NCBI GenBank assembly: GCA_003987775.1
Contig: RXJD01000037.1
Coordinates: forward strand, 124,001-188,000
DNA from: Mycobacterium sp.
GTDB taxonomy: Bacteria > Actinomycetota > Actinomycetes > Mycobacteriales > Mycobacteriaceae
DNA length: 64,000 bases
Reading direction: 5' to 3'
Position 1 is the stretch's first letter. Every line of letters begins with the position of its first letter. The position numbers and the translations under genes were made by a program. A model generated the notes under the pieces. That model was not told the DNA's origin. It worked only from the letters and a program-made list of their open reading frames with translations, and ran no database searches. Below, piece after piece: positions 21,184 to 30,052 of this stretch.

Positions 21184-23349
21184 CTACAGCATGCAGGACA
21201 CGCAGCCCTCGACCTCGGTCCCTTCCAGCGCCATCTGACGCAGCCGGATGTAGTACAGCGTCTTGATTCCCTTGCGCCAGGCGTAGATCTGCGCCTTGTT
21301 CACGTCACGCGTGGTGGCGGTGTCTTTGAAGAACAATGTCAGCGACAGACCCTGGTCCACGTGCTGGGTGGCCGCGGCGTAGGTGTCGATGATCTTCTCG
21401 TAGCCGATCTCGTAGGCGTCCTGGTAGTACTGCAGGTTTTCGTTGGTCATGTAGGGCGCCGGGTAGTACACACGGCCGATCTTGCCTTCCTTGCGGATCT
21501 CCACCTTCGACACGATCGGGTGGATCGAGGACGTCGAGTGGTTGATGTAGGAGATCGACCCGGTCGGCGGCACCGCCTGCAGGTTCTGGTTGTAGATGCC
21601 GTGCGTCTGCACCGACTCCTTGAGCCGCTTCCAGTCGTCCTGGTTCGGGATGCGGATGCCGGCGTCGGTGAAGAGCTGGCGTACCTTCTCGGTGGCCGGC
21701 TCCCACACCTGGTCGGTGTACTTGTCGAAGAACTCACCCGAGGCGTACTTGGACCGCTCGAAACCTTTGAAGTGCGTGCCGCGTTCGATCGCGATGCGGT
21801 TGGAAGCGCGCAACGCGTGGTAGAGCACCGTGTAGAAGTAGATATTGGTGAAGTCGATGCCCTCTTCGGAGCCGTAGAAGATCTCTTCGCGAGCCAGGTA
21901 GCCGTGCAGATTCATCTGACCCAGGCCGATCGCGTGGGAGTCGTTGTTGCCCTGCTCGATTGACGGCACCGACGTGATGTGGGTCTGGTCGCTCACCGCG
22001 GTCAGCGCACGGATGGCCACCTCGATGGTCTGAGCGAAGTCCGGCGAGTCCATCGTCTTGGCGATGTTCAGCGAACCCAGATTGCACGAAATGTCTTTGC
22101 CCACTTTGGCGTAGGACAGGTCATCGTTGAACAGCGAGGGCGTGGACACCTGCAGGATCTCCGAGCACAGGTTCGAGTGCGTGATCTTGCCCTCGATGGG
22201 ATTGGCCCGGTTCACCGTGTCCTCGAACATGATGTAGGGGTAGCCGGACTCGAACTGCAGCTCGGCCAGCGTCTGGAAGAACTCGCGGGCCTTGATCTTG
22301 GTCTTGCGGATACGCGCGTCGTCGACCATCTCGTAGTACTTCTCGGTGACCGAGATGTCGGCGAATGCCACGCCGTACACCCGCTCGACGTCATAAGGCG
22401 AGAACAGGTACATGTCCTCGTTCTTCTTGGCGAGCTCGAAGGTGATGTCCGGGATGACGACGCCCAGACTCAGCGTCTTGATGCGGATCTTCTCGTCGGC
22501 GTTCTCCCGCTTGGTGTCCAGGAAGCGGTAGATGTCGGGGTGGTGGGCGTTGAGGTACACCGCACCGGCGCCCTGCCGCGCACCCAGCTGGTTGGCGTAG
22601 GAGAAGGAGTCCTCGAGCAGCTTCATGATCGGGATGACACCCGAAGACTGGTTCTCGATGTTCTTGATCGGCGCGCCGTGCTCACGAATGTTGCTCAGCA
22701 GCAACGCAACTCCCCCGCCCCGCTTGGACAGCTGCAGCGCGGAGTTGATGGATCGCCCGATCGACTCCATGTTGTCCTCGATGCGCAGCAGGAAGCACGA
22801 AACCGGCTCTCCCCGCTGCTTTTTGCCCGAGTTCAGGAAGGTCGGCGTGGCCGGCTGGAACCGGCCGTCGATGATCTCGTCGACCAGCTTCTCGGCCAGT
22901 CCGGTGTCGCCCGCGGCCAGGGTGAGCGAGACCATCACGACGCGGTCCTCGAAGCGCTCCAGGTAGCGCTTCCCGTCGAAGGTCTTCAGGGTGTAGGAGG
23001 TGTAGTACTTGAAGGCGCCCAGGAACGTCGGGAAACGGAATTTCTTCGCGTAGGCGCGGTCGAGCAGACTCTTGACGAAATTGCGCGAGTACTGGTCGAG
23101 CACCTCACGCTCGTAGTAGTTCTCGCGGATCAGGTAGTCGAGCTTCTCGTCCTGGTTGTGGAAGAACACCGTGTTCTGGTTGACGTGCTCCAGAAAGTAC
23201 TGGCGTGCGGCAAGCACGTCCTTGTCGAACTGGATCTTGCCGTCGGCGTCGTACAGATTCAGCCGCGCGTTCAGCGCGTGGTAGTCCGTCTCGTCGGGCA
23301 ATCCGTGCACGCCGGCGGTTACAGGCTCTGCAGTGACGGTTGGTGGCAC
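21184..23349 (-). CDS. nrdE: Ribonucleotide reductase class Ib large subunit NrdE
   Basis: NrdE reduces ribonucleoside diphosphates to deoxyribonucleoside diphosphates, using the radical from NrdF2 and electrons from NrdH. The product is 721 residues from the GTG at 23349, giving [10 protein letters not shown], like the M. tuberculosis protein; GAAGGA lies upstream. Key parts are the substrate cysteine region [15 protein letters not shown], the loop NLCSEILQ with the thiyl-radical cysteine, and the C-terminal redox tail GCVSCML that exchanges with NrdH. The start lies inside nrdI (31-base overlap), so the operon nrdH-nrdI-nrdE is translationally coupled. A strong hairpin follows the stop. Confidence 0.97.
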   Translation of the reverse strand: MPPTVTAEPVTAGVHGLPDETDYHALNARLNLYDADGKIQFDKDVLAARQYFLEHVNQNTVFFHNQDEKLDYLIRENYYEREVLDQYSRNFVKSLLDRAYAKKFRFPTFLGAFKYYTSYTLKTFDGKRYLERFEDRVVMVSLTLAAGDTGLAEKLVDEIIDGRFQPATPTFLNSGKKQRGEPVSCFLLRIEDNMESIGRSINSALQLSKRGGGVALLLSNIREHGAPIKNIENQSSGVIPIMKLLEDSFSYANQLGARQGAGAVYLNAHHPDIYRFLDTKRENADEKIRIKTLSLGVVIPDITFELAKKNEDMYLFSPYDVERVYGVAFADISVTEKYYEMVDDARIRKTKIKAREFFQTLAELQFESGYPYIMFEDTVNRANPIEGKITHSNLCSEILQVSTPSLFNDDLSYAKVGKDISCNLGSLNIAKTMDSPDFAQTIEVAIRALTAVSDQTHITSVPSIEQGNNDSHAIGLGQMNLHGYLAREEIFYGSEEGIDFTNIYFYTVLYHALRASNRIAIERGTHFKGFERSKYASGEFFDKYTDQVWEPATEKVRQLFTDAGIRIPNQDDWKRLKESVQTHGIYNQNLQAVPPTGSISYINHSTSSIHPIVSKVEIRKEGKIGRVYYPAPYMTNENLQYYQDAYEIGYEKIIDTYAAATQHVDQGLSLTLFFKDTATTRDVNKAQIYAWRKGIKTLYYIRLRQMALEGTEVEGCVSCML

Positions 23350-23792
23350 GTCTGTTCCTTCCAATATTGAGCCCAGAACTGAGCGAGGCCGGCGCGGACG
23401 GCGGCCACGTCGTCCTCGGTCCCCATGAGTTCGAAGCGGTAGAGGTACGGAACACCGCACTTGCGGGAGATGACGTTGCCCGCATAGGCGAATTCGGCAC
23501 CGAAGTTGTTGTTGCCCGCAGCGATGACGCCACGGATCAGGGAGCGGTTGTGCTCGTTGTTCAGAAAAGCGATGACCTGCTTGGGGACGTAGCCTCCGTC
23601 GTTGATGTTCGGAGTCGCCCGTCCGCCACCGTAGGTGGGCAGCACCAGCACGTACGGTTCGTCAACCTCTATGCGGCCGTGCAGCGGTATCCGCGTGGCG
23701 GGAACACCCAGCTTCTGCACGAAGCGATGGGTGTTCTCCGACACGGACGAGAAATAGACCAGATTGCGCCCCGTGATCTCCGAGATGTCCAT
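23319..23792 (-). CDS. nrdI: Flavodoxin-like NrdI
   Basis: NrdI is a small flavoprotein that supplies oxidant for assembly of the dimanganese-tyrosyl cofactor of NrdF. The 157-residue product starts [21 protein letters not shown], with the FMN phosphate loop [10 protein letters not shown] near residue 14, followed by PTYGGG and AAGNNNFG, typical of NrdI. I chose the ATG at 23792; a TTG 12 bases earlier directly abuts the ribosome site and is less likely. The 3' end overlaps nrdE by 31 bases and the C-terminal tail is a little longer than in M. tuberculosis NrdI (about 150 residues). Confidence 0.95.
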   Translation of the reverse strand: MDISEITGRNLVYFSSVSENTHRFVQKLGVPATRIPLHGRIEVDEPYVLVLPTYGGGRATPNINDGGYVPKQVIAFLNNEHNRSLIRGVIAAGNNNFGAEFAYAGNVISRKCGVPYLYRFELMGTEDDVAAVRAGLAQFWAQYWKEQTCHQPSLQSL

Positions 23793-23831
23793 CGGGCACC
23801 GCAACCTTCCTTGATCTATCCGTTGGCCGAA

Positions 23832-24071
23832 CTAGGCGCTCAGCGCCGACTCGGCGAGCGCCTTGATGCGGTCCGGCCGGAAGCCGGACCAGTGTGCGTT
23901 GTCGGCCACCACGACGGGCGCCTGCAGGTAGCCGAGCGCCATCACATAGTCGCGGGCCTCAGGGTCCAGCGTGATGTCGACCTTCTGGTAGTCGATGCCC
24001 TGCTTGTCCAGCGCCTTGTAGGTGGCGACGCACTGCACACAGGCGGGCTTGCTGTAAACGGTGATGCTCAT
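23832..24071 (-). CDS. nrdH: Glutaredoxin-like electron donor NrdH
   Basis: The 79-residue thioredoxin-fold protein carries the redox pair Cys11-x-x-Cys14 in KPACVQC and the family segment WSGFRPDRI near the C-terminus, by which NrdH binds thioredoxin reductase. It passes electrons to NrdE. The start at 24071 gives MSITVYSKPAC; an in-frame extension of 15 residues upstream was rejected because it has no similarity to the family. nrdI follows after 39 bases. It is the first gene of the operon and has a long leader (over 200 bases) downstream of candidate NrdR boxes. Confidence 0.96.
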   Translation of the reverse strand: MSITVYSKPACVQCVATYKALDKQGIDYQKVDITLDPEARDYVMALGYLQAPVVVADNAHWSGFRPDRIKALAESALSA

Positions 24072-24179
24072 GGGCGTACCGCTCCTTTGCGGAAGAGGGG
24101 ATGACGGGACTGGCAACGACTAGGGGGTACATCCGCGCTATATTCAGCGCCCCGGCGAGCCCCCAGATTCCCATCCCGC

Positions 24180-24218
24180 GGGCGCGTCTTTCGAGCTGAC
24201 CTGGCTCGAGGTGCGCCC
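24180..24218 (-). promoter_or_regulatory. Two-tier hairpin in the nrdHIE leader
   Basis: An inner stem TCGAGC/GCTCGA (24191-24196 and 24204-24209) with a 7-base loop is enclosed by an outer stem GGGCGC/GCGCCC (24180-24185 and 24213-24218), separated by an asymmetric internal loop. It lies about 110 bases upstream of the nrdH start, between it and the candidate NrdR boxes. A leader structure with a regulatory role is possible; no known riboswitch was recognised. Confidence 0.4.
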
Positions 24219-24305
24219 TGCGTTTCCGGGAAGCTCATCGCGCCCCGCTGGGTCGGTTGGGACCTGGTTGGGGCTTGGTGAACCTGGGATCTGCCGATCC
24301 TCGAA

Positions 24306-24353
24306 ACACTACACCTAGGGGGTGACAACGCGAAGAGATACAAGATGTTCTGA
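24306..24353 (-). promoter_or_regulatory. Candidate paired NrdR boxes upstream of nrdHIE
   Basis: ACACTACACCTAGGGG (24306-24321) and ATACAAGATGTTCTGA (24338-24353) start 32 bp apart, the same spacing as at nrdF2. They match the two nrdF2 boxes at about 12 and 10 of 16 positions. The sites are degenerate, and their distance from nrdH (about 235 bases) implies a long leader. Confidence 0.5.
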
Positions 24354-24531
24354 ATAACATTTCTGAAATTCCCTGGTAGTAAGCCCTCTCGGGCGTGTCG
24401 CTTCGGCGTGTCGCAGATCACACAATCGCGGCGTCGGTGTATCTGCGCGGGCAGCCGGGCGTGCATGCTCAGAGGTATAGCAGCGGGCACCGACAAGTCG
24501 GTCGCGCCCAACCCGGCCGCTCGATACCAGC

Positions 24532-24593
24532 AAAGCCGCCGGCGAGTCCGCCGACGGCTTTGACTAGAGCGTTAAGCCGGGTGAGGCCGGCTT
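24532..24593 (-). terminator. Two consecutive hairpins behind the FMN reductase gene
   Basis: Hairpin 1 (24532-24561): AAAGCCGCCGGCG / CGCCGACGGCTTT, 12 of 13 paired, 4-base loop. Hairpin 2 (24574-24593): AAGCCGG / CCGGCTT. Both follow the reductase stop at 24607, hairpin 2 at once and hairpin 1 after about 45 bases. They would insulate the nrdHIE promoter region. Between them and the nrdH start nothing else coding was seen. Confidence 0.75.
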
Positions 24594-24606
24594 GATGCAA
24601 ACGGGC

Positions 24607-25167
24607 TCAGCCGACCTCGGCGGCCAGCTTGCCGACGACGTCGCGCACGTTCTCCGACAGTTCGGCGCTCTCGGCGGGGGCGCTGCCACCCAGCGTCCGG
24701 AACGACACCGAAAGCTTGATCGCGTCGCTCACCCGGGCACCGGCGATACCGAACGACTTGCGGGTCTCGTCATGCGCCCAGACCCCGCCGTACTGCCCCA
24801 TCGAGCCGCCGATCACCGCCAGCGGCTTGTCCTTCAACGCGCCGTCGCCGAACGGCCGCGAGAGCCAGTCGATCGCATTTTTCACCACGGCAGGGATCGA
24901 GCCGTTGTACTCGGGCGTGACCACCAGGGCGGCGTCGGCTTCGGTGGCCGCGGCGCGCAACGCCACCACCTGCGCGGGCGCCTGGTCCAGCTCGCTGTTC
25001 ATCGCGTCATCGATGTCCTCGTTGTAGAAAGGAACCTCCCCCAGCCCCTCGAACACCGTCACGGTGACCCCCTCGGGGGCCAGTTCGGCCGCCAGTTCGG
25101 CGATCTGCCGGTTGACCGAGCCCGCACGCAGGCTGCCTACCAGCGCCAAGATCTTGATATCTGCCAC
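24607..25167 (-). CDS. NADPH-dependent FMN reductase / quinone reductase (Rv3054c-like)
   Basis: The 186-residue flavodoxin-fold protein is a member of the NADPH-dependent FMN reductase/chromate reductase family (ChrR, YieF). It shows the FMN-binding loop VGSLRAGSVNRQ near residue 9, PEYNGSIPAVVKNAIDWLSRP, the family signature, and GGSMGQYGG. Such enzymes reduce quinones, azo compounds or metals by two electrons and protect against redox cycling. The GTG start at 25167 is preceded by AAGGGA. It is divergent from a TetR gene (Rv3055-like) with a palindrome between them, which suggests repression released by an electrophilic or quinone-like ligand. Confidence 0.92.
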   Translation of the reverse strand: MADIKILALVGSLRAGSVNRQIAELAAELAPEGVTVTVFEGLGEVPFYNEDIDDAMNSELDQAPAQVVALRAAATEADAALVVTPEYNGSIPAVVKNAIDWLSRPFGDGALKDKPLAVIGGSMGQYGGVWAHDETRKSFGIAGARVSDAIKLSVSFRTLGGSAPAESAELSENVRDVVGKLAAEVG

Positions 25168-25209
25168 TGTCCCGTTCCCTTCGGATTTGAAAGTCCATCT
25201 TCGCACGGT

Positions 25210-25233
25210 TAAAACGGACTATAGTCCGCTTTA
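25210..25233. promoter_or_regulatory. TetR operator between the FMN reductase and TetR genes
   Basis: A 24-bp palindrome TAAAaCGGACTATAGTCCGcTTTA with a perfect 14-bp core CGGACTATAGTCCG and one mismatched pair. It lies in the 90-bp divergent spacer, 25 bases before the TetR start and 43 before the reductase start, and is the obvious binding site for the TetR protein. Confidence 0.85.
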
Positions 25234-25257
25234 TTCCCGCCGCGTTACAGTGCAGGG

Positions 25258-25884
25258 GTGAGCGGTGCCGAGGACAAGGGCGAATTGCGCCTTGTCGCGC
25301 ACGAGGACCTGGCGGTCGAGTCGCTGCCTGAACGAAGCGACGCGGCGCGCAACCGGGCGCTGCTGCTGGAGGCGGCACGGCAGCTGGTTGCCCAGCGCGG
25401 CGCCGGCGCGGTCACCATGGATGACATCGCCGCTGCCGCCGGCGTCGGCAAGGGAACCCTGTTCCGCCGGTTCGGCAGCCGCTCGGGCCTCATGCTGGTG
25501 TTGCTCGACGAAGACGAGAAGGCCAGCCAACAGGCGTTCCTTTTCGGCCCGCCGCCGCTGGGTCCCGATGCGCCGCCACTAGAGAGGCTGATCGCGTTCG
25601 GCCGCGAACGCATCCGCTTCGCATGCGCCCACCGCGAGCTGATGTCCGCGGCAAGCCGTGACCCGCACATGCGACACGTCGGCGCCGCCTTCGTACTGCG
25701 CACTCACGTCAGAGTGCTGCTGCAGGCCGCCCACACCACCGGGGACCTGGACATCCAGACCGATGCCCTGCTCGCTCTGCTCGACGTCGGCTATGTCGAC
25801 CATCAACTCACCGAGGGCGGCCACACCACCGAGACACTGGCAGAGGCGTGGGCGAGCCTGGCCCGCAAGCTGTGCGGACGCTGA
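25258..25884 (+). CDS. TetR-family regulator (Rv3055-like)
   Basis: A 208-residue TetR protein with an N-terminal arm of about 27 residues, then the helix-turn-helix at about 50-75 (VTMDDIAAAAGVGKGTLFRRFGSRSGLM) and a helical ligand-binding domain. It is divergent from the FMN reductase and just 8 bases upstream of dinB2 on the same strand, so it may be co-transcribed with the translesion polymerase. The 24-bp palindrome upstream is its likely operator. The ligand is unknown; a quinone-type or electrophilic compound would fit the reductase partner. Confidence 0.9.
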   Translation: MSGAEDKGELRLVAHEDLAVESLPERSDAARNRALLLEAARQLVAQRGAGAVTMDDIAAAAGVGKGTLFRRFGSRSGLMLVLLDEDEKASQQAFLFGPPPLGPDAPPLERLIAFGRERIRFACAHRELMSAASRDPHMRHVGAAFVLRTHVRVLLQAAHTTGDLDIQTDALLALLDVGYVDHQLTEGGHTTETLAEAWASLARKLCGR

Positions 25885-25892
25885 TCGCCGAC

Positions 25893-26930
25893 ATGACGCG
25901 GTGGGTCCTGCACGTCGACCTCGATCAGTTCCTCGCCTCGGTGGAGTTACGCCGGCATCCCGAGCTGGCCGGGCGGCCGGTCATCGTCGGAGGCAGCGGC
26001 GACCCCACCGAAGCCCGCAAGGTCGTCACCTGCGCGTCGTACGAGGCGCGCGAATTCGGCGTGCACGCCGGCATGCCGCTGCGTGCGGCGGCGCGCCGCT
26101 GCCCGGACGCTACGTTCCTGCCCTCCGATCCCGCCGCGTACGACGAGGCCTCCGAGCAGGTGATGGGCCTGCTGCGCGACCTGGGACATCCCGTCGAAGT
26201 ATGGGGTTGGGACGAGGCCTATGTCGCGGTGCCGGCCGACCCGGTCGCGGCGGCCGAAAACATCCGCAGCGTCATCTCGGCCGAGACCGGACTGTCGTGT
26301 TCGGTGGGCATCAGCGACAACAAGCAACGCGCCAAGGTTGCCACCGGTTTCGCGAAACCGGCCGGGGTGTTTGAGCTGACCGATGCCAACTGGATGGAAA
26401 TGATGGCCGGCCGGCCCGTCGACGCACTCTGGGGCGTCGGACCGAAGACATCGAAAAAGCTTGCTGCCCTTGATATCACCACCGTCGGACAACTCGCCCG
26501 AACCGACGGCGAGCTGTTGACATCGACGTTCGGGCCCCGCACCGGTCTGTGGCTACTGCTGCTCGCCAAGGGCGGCGGCGACACCGAGGTCAGCGCCCAG
26601 CCCTGGGTACCCCGTTCCCGCAGCCATGTCGTCACCTTCCCGCGCGACCTCACCGAGCGCACTGAAATGGATTCGGCGATCACCGAATTGGCCCAACAGG
26701 CCCTCGACGACGTGGTGCGCATGCCTCCCGGGGGGCGGATCGTCACGCGAGTCGCGGTCACCGTCCGTACCGCGACTTTCTACACCAGAACCAAGATCCG
26801 CAAACTCGACGCTCCCACTACCGATTCCGGCGTGATCACCGCGACCGCCCTCCGCATCCTGGACCTGTTCGAACTCGACCGCCCCATCCGACTGCTCGGG
26901 GTTCGCCTGGAACTGGAAATGCCTTCCTGA
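25893..26930 (+). CDS. dinB2: Y-family DNA polymerase DinB2 (DinP, Rv3056-like)
   Basis: DinB2 is a translesion DNA polymerase IV-type enzyme. The product is 345 residues from the ATG at 25893 (MTRWVLHVDLDQF). Metal ligands are Asp9 in HVDLDQF and the acidic pair in WGWDEAY. The steric-gate position is Leu14 in place of the usual Phe/Tyr; in the M. smegmatis DinB2 orthologue Leu14 is known to allow efficient ribonucleotide incorporation. The palm, fingers, thumb (HhH VGPKTSKKLAALDITTVGQLA) and little finger are complete. The C-terminus ends shortly after LEMPS with no obvious clamp-binding peptide, as noted for this family. It probably shares a transcript with the upstream TetR gene. Confidence 0.94.
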   Translation: MTRWVLHVDLDQFLASVELRRHPELAGRPVIVGGSGDPTEARKVVTCASYEAREFGVHAGMPLRAAARRCPDATFLPSDPAAYDEASEQVMGLLRDLGHPVEVWGWDEAYVAVPADPVAAAENIRSVISAETGLSCSVGISDNKQRAKVATGFAKPAGVFELTDANWMEMMAGRPVDALWGVGPKTSKKLAALDITTVGQLARTDGELLTSTFGPRTGLWLLLLAKGGGDTEVSAQPWVPRSRSHVVTFPRDLTERTEMDSAITELAQQALDDVVRMPPGGRIVTRVAVTVRTATFYTRTKIRKLDAPTTDSGVITATALRILDLFELDRPIRLLGVRLELEMPS

Positions 26931-26987
26931 TCCCGCTCGAGCCGAGTAGCGAAAAAGCCCGTACCACAGCGGATATCGCACTGACAT

Positions 26988-28286
26988 TCACGGCGGGGGT
27001 GGTGCGGCAAGGCCGAAATCAGCCGGCGGGACCGCTCCGGGGTCAGTCTTGGGCTGCCGCAAGACGGCGGCACCGTGGCGCTGACAGGCGAACAGTGCAA
27101 GCTCGACGTTGCGCTTGTCCTCGATCGGACGGCCCCGCCTGGCGACAGCTCGCCGCACGTCATTCTTGACAGCCTCGAGCGGCACCTGCAGTTCCTCCGC
27201 GACCCGGTAGGGCCGACCGCAGTACAGATAGATCCGCAATATCTGACGCAGTCGGGAATCGTCGTCGTTATCGAACGCCAGCGGGCCCAGGACGTCGGCC
27301 ACCCATCCGCGTATCTCCTCGACGTCCGCGTCCAGCAGCGCCGCCGAAACGATGCCGGCATCGGTTGCTGCGACCACGTCGGCCGGTTGACCGAGCGCCT
27401 CGGCGGCCGTGCGCGCACGCAGCGCCTGACGATGAGAGCGACGGAACCCTTCGATGCCGCAACCCATCGCCCCGATCGCGAGGCTGGGCGCATCCGCCCG
27501 CAGCCGGACGAAATCCCGGATGTTCGCGACGGCGTCACCCGGCACCAGACGGTAGGGCAACCACACCCACCAAACAGTGCGCTCGGCGCCGATCAACAGC
27601 GGGCGTGCCGTCGCGTCGGCGGCCACAGCCAACGCGCGTACGAATTCCCCCAGGCTCGCGCCCCGCTCGTGTGGACCGTCGACGGCTGGGTACCATGCGA
27701 TGAGCGCCAGGTGCTCCCCGCTCAGCGGATAACCGATCGTCGCCGAAACATCCTCGACGTCAAACGATTTGGCGCTATCGAGCAGGTCGCGGACCTGGGT
27801 TTCACTTGCGATGCGCTGAGCCGTCAGCCGCAGCGCGTACTCGCCCTGGTAGGCCGCAAGGGCCTGCTGTGACAGCACGTCGACGTATTTCGACAACGTC
27901 CTGGCGAGGCTCTCGACGACGGCGACCTGGGTCTCCGGAGCCATGCCGGCGGCCTGCAGTTCGGCGAACACCGTCTCACCCAACCGGCGCTGCCCGAGCC
28001 GGTGGGCGCGCATCATCGCATTGATCGGAATGTCGCGACGGGCAAGGGATCTGGCGTACTCGGTATGTGTTGGCGGCACGGCGATCTCGGTGACATCGAT
28101 GTCCGAGAGCAGGGCGCGGCATATCGTGTGGAGCTGGTCGCGCATAGCGGCGCGCATCAACTCGCTCATCCGTTCGTCGCGGGGAAGCTCCGGCACATTG
28201 TCCTGGGCGAGGGTGCACAGGGCATCACTGAGCGCGGCAGCCTGCTCGTCGAGGCGCGCAACAATCCGTGCGACGTCGCTGTCCAC
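26988..28286 (-). CDS. PucR/CdaR-type helix-turn-helix regulator
   Basis: The 432-residue protein has the layout of CdaR/PucR-family regulators: an N-terminal helical region (about 1-160, with DERMSELMRAAMRDQLHTICRALL), a GGDEF-like middle domain (about 170-300) and a C-terminal helix-turn-helix (LRIYLYCGRPYRVAEELQVPLEAVKNDVRRAVARR, about 360-395). The GTG start at 28286 has GGAGG five bases upstream. It converges with dinB2 and lies downstream of the SDR/TetR genes. It is not in the conserved H37Rv order at this place. Many such genes occur in mycobacteria; targets and ligands are unknown. Confidence 0.82.
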   Translation of the reverse strand: MDSDVARIVARLDEQAAALSDALCTLAQDNVPELPRDERMSELMRAAMRDQLHTICRALLSDIDVTEIAVPPTHTEYARSLARRDIPINAMMRAHRLGQRRLGETVFAELQAAGMAPETQVAVVESLARTLSKYVDVLSQQALAAYQGEYALRLTAQRIASETQVRDLLDSAKSFDVEDVSATIGYPLSGEHLALIAWYPAVDGPHERGASLGEFVRALAVAADATARPLLIGAERTVWWVWLPYRLVPGDAVANIRDFVRLRADAPSLAIGAMGCGIEGFRRSHRQALRARTAAEALGQPADVVAATDAGIVSAALLDADVEEIRGWVADVLGPLAFDNDDDSRLRQILRIYLYCGRPYRVAEELQVPLEAVKNDVRRAVARRGRPIEDKRNVELALFACQRHGAAVLRQPKTDPGAVPPADFGLAAPPPP

Positions 28287-28390
28287 GCCAACCTCCGCCG
28301 ATGGTGTCGGCCCCCATGGAGACCGTAGATCGCCGGCGGGGGTTACCGGAAGACAAACCGCCGCCGGACCGAAATCTCGGCGTCGCGAAC

Positions 28391-29278
28391 CTAGCGCTCC
28401 AATTGCGGCGGTGCGGGCCGCAAGGCTCGCGTGAAGATCGCATTGACTTGCCGCATGGCCACGCTGTAGGGCCACCACGCCAGCCGCTTGAACGCGTACA
28501 GCGCCCTGATGTCCGGAGAGGTGTAGATCAGGTAGCGCTTCTTCGCGACTCCCGCCAGGATTTTCTCGGCGGCACGCTCCGGCGAGACGGCGTGGCCGCT
28601 GAAGCGGTCCACCCAGCGAGCCACGTGCGGGTCTTCGCGGTCCACGCCGGCGATTTCGACGGTGTTGACCAAGGGAGTCTTCACGGCGCCGGGCACCACC
28701 ACCGACACCGCGATGCGGTGCCGGGCGAGGTCGAAACGCAGTACTTCGGACAGTCCGCGCAAGCCGTACTTGCTGGCGCTGTAAGCGGCATGCCATGGCA
28801 GCGCGACGATTCCGGCTGCCGAGGAAACATTGACCACGTGCCCGCCCCGGCTGGCCGCGATCATCTGCGGAACGAACGACTCGATCACGTGGATGGGGCC
28901 CATCAGATTGATCGAGATCATTTTCTCCCACTGCTGGTGGGTCAAGCGGTCGACGGTCCCCCACGCCGAGACGCCGGCGATGTTGAGCACGACGTCCATG
29001 CTGGAATGCCCCGCGTGGATGTCCGCCGCGAATGCCGCGACCTCGTCGTACTTTGAGATGTCAAGCACCCGGTGGGCGGGCACCTGTGCGCCGAGCGCCC
29101 GGGCGTCGGCCACGGTCTGCGCCAGGCCGTCGGCGTCGCGGTCGGTCAGATACAGCTCGGCGCCGTGCGCCGCCAGCCGGAGCGCGGTGGCACGGCCGAT
29201 GCCACTGGCCGCGCCGGTCACGAAACACCGCTTGCCCGCGAAGTACTCGGTGGAGCCGCTCTGCACCATGATCGGCAA
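28391..29278 (-). CDS. Short-chain dehydrogenase/reductase (Rv3057c-like)
   Basis: A 295-residue classical SDR with the cofactor motif TGAASGIGRATAL near residue 20, NIAGVSAWG in place of the usual NNAG, a catalytic serine in NVSSAAG and YSASKYG for the Tyr-Lys pair. The basic C-terminus (PYSVAMRQVNAIFTRALRPAP) suggests membrane contact. Two starts are possible: a TTG at 29278 with an AGG five bases upstream, or an ATG at 29269; I list the longer one. It follows the TetR gene by 6 bases, so both are one operon divergent from cyp136. A role in the same pathway as the P450 (sterol- or terpenoid-like substrate) is plausible but not shown. Confidence 0.87.
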   Translation of the reverse strand: MPIMVQSGSTEYFAGKRCFVTGAASGIGRATALRLAAHGAELYLTDRDADGLAQTVADARALGAQVPAHRVLDISKYDEVAAFAADIHAGHSSMDVVLNIAGVSAWGTVDRLTHQQWEKMISINLMGPIHVIESFVPQMIAASRGGHVVNVSSAAGIVALPWHAAYSASKYGLRGLSEVLRFDLARHRIAVSVVVPGAVKTPLVNTVEIAGVDREDPHVARWVDRFSGHAVSPERAAEKILAGVAKKRYLIYTSPDIRALYAFKRLAWWPYSVAMRQVNAIFTRALRPAPPQLER

Positions 29279-29284
29279 CGATAC

Positions 29285-29932
29285 CTACCGCGCCGGACCG
29301 CCCCACAGCGCGTTGAGCCACATCTTCTCGAGCACGCTTACCCGGCGCTCGAAGTCACTCTCACTGCCCACCATCAGCGGGTCGCCCGTCAAAGCGAGCG
29401 CCGTGGCCCCCGTCAGGGTGCGAATCAGCGTAGGGATGTCGTCGCTGATCGGCCGGGCGGTGCCGGCCTTCATCTCGGCATCCACCACGCTGACGATCTG
29501 GCGGAACACCACGTCGAACTGCCGGTCGAGAATCTGCTGGATCTCGACGTCGGTGTGGCGAGCGGCGTCACACGCCCGCACCACCGGGTCGTTGTCGGTG
29601 TAGACCGCCGCGGCACTGCCGACCATCCGCTTGGCGAACTGCTCAGGTGATTCCCCGGGCTGACGCGGAGCGAAGAAGTGCGTCAGCTCCTCCAGTTCCT
29701 CGGCCGCCTCGGCCAGCATCTGCGCGAGCACCGAATACTTGGAATCGAAGTAGAAGTAGAAACCCGAGCGCGCCACCCCGGCCCGCAGGCTGATCGCGCT
29801 GACCGAGAGCTCCGAGAACGGACCCTCCTGTAGGAGCTCACGAACCGCCTGCATGATCGCCTGCCGGTGCTTGTCACCGCGCCGGCGTGACGCCGGCGCG
29901 CCCTGCCCCTCGTCGGCGGCCGGACTACTCAC
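29285..29932 (-). CDS. TetR-family regulator divergent from cyp136 (Rv3058c-like)
   Basis: A 215-residue TetR protein resembling EthR-type regulators: helix-turn-helix at about 40-70 (LSVSAISLRAGVARSGFYFYFDSKYSVL) and a long helical ligand pocket domain. The GTG start overlaps no neighbour. It is co-directional with the SDR behind it (6-base gap) and divergent from cyp136. A perfect palindrome in the 120-bp spacer is its probable operator, so it likely represses cyp136 and its own operon. The ligand may be the hydrophobic P450 substrate, by inference. Confidence 0.9.
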   Translation of the reverse strand: MSSPAADEGQGAPASRRRGDKHRQAIMQAVRELLQEGPFSELSVSAISLRAGVARSGFYFYFDSKYSVLAQMLAEAAEELEELTHFFAPRQPGESPEQFAKRMVGSAAAVYTDNDPVVRACDAARHTDVEIQQILDRQFDVVFRQIVSVVDAEMKAGTARPISDDIPTLIRTLTGATALALTGDPLMVGSESDFERRVSVLEKMWLNALWGGPAR

Positions 29933-29974
29933 TCGCGATCACTCCTTGACCATGCACCACACCAATCCAAAAAG

Positions 29975-29998
29975 AAAACTTGACAGGCGTCAAGTTTT
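29975..29998. promoter_or_regulatory. TetR operator between TetR and cyp136
   Basis: AAAACTTGAC-AGGC-GTCAAGTTTT is a perfect inverted repeat with 10-bp arms in the divergent spacer, 43 bases after the TetR start and 54 before the cyp136 start. The half-site TTGAC/GTCAA resembles EthR-type sites only loosely. Confidence 0.85.
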
Positions 29999-30052
29999 TC
30001 CGAAATAGTGAAAAAAGTGACGGTGACCACAACCGGTTAGGAGCGCGCGTCA

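Noticed and set aside
24390..24500. Possible tRNA-like fold in the nrdH upstream region
   Set aside because: No acceptor stem or T-loop consensus could be found on either strand.
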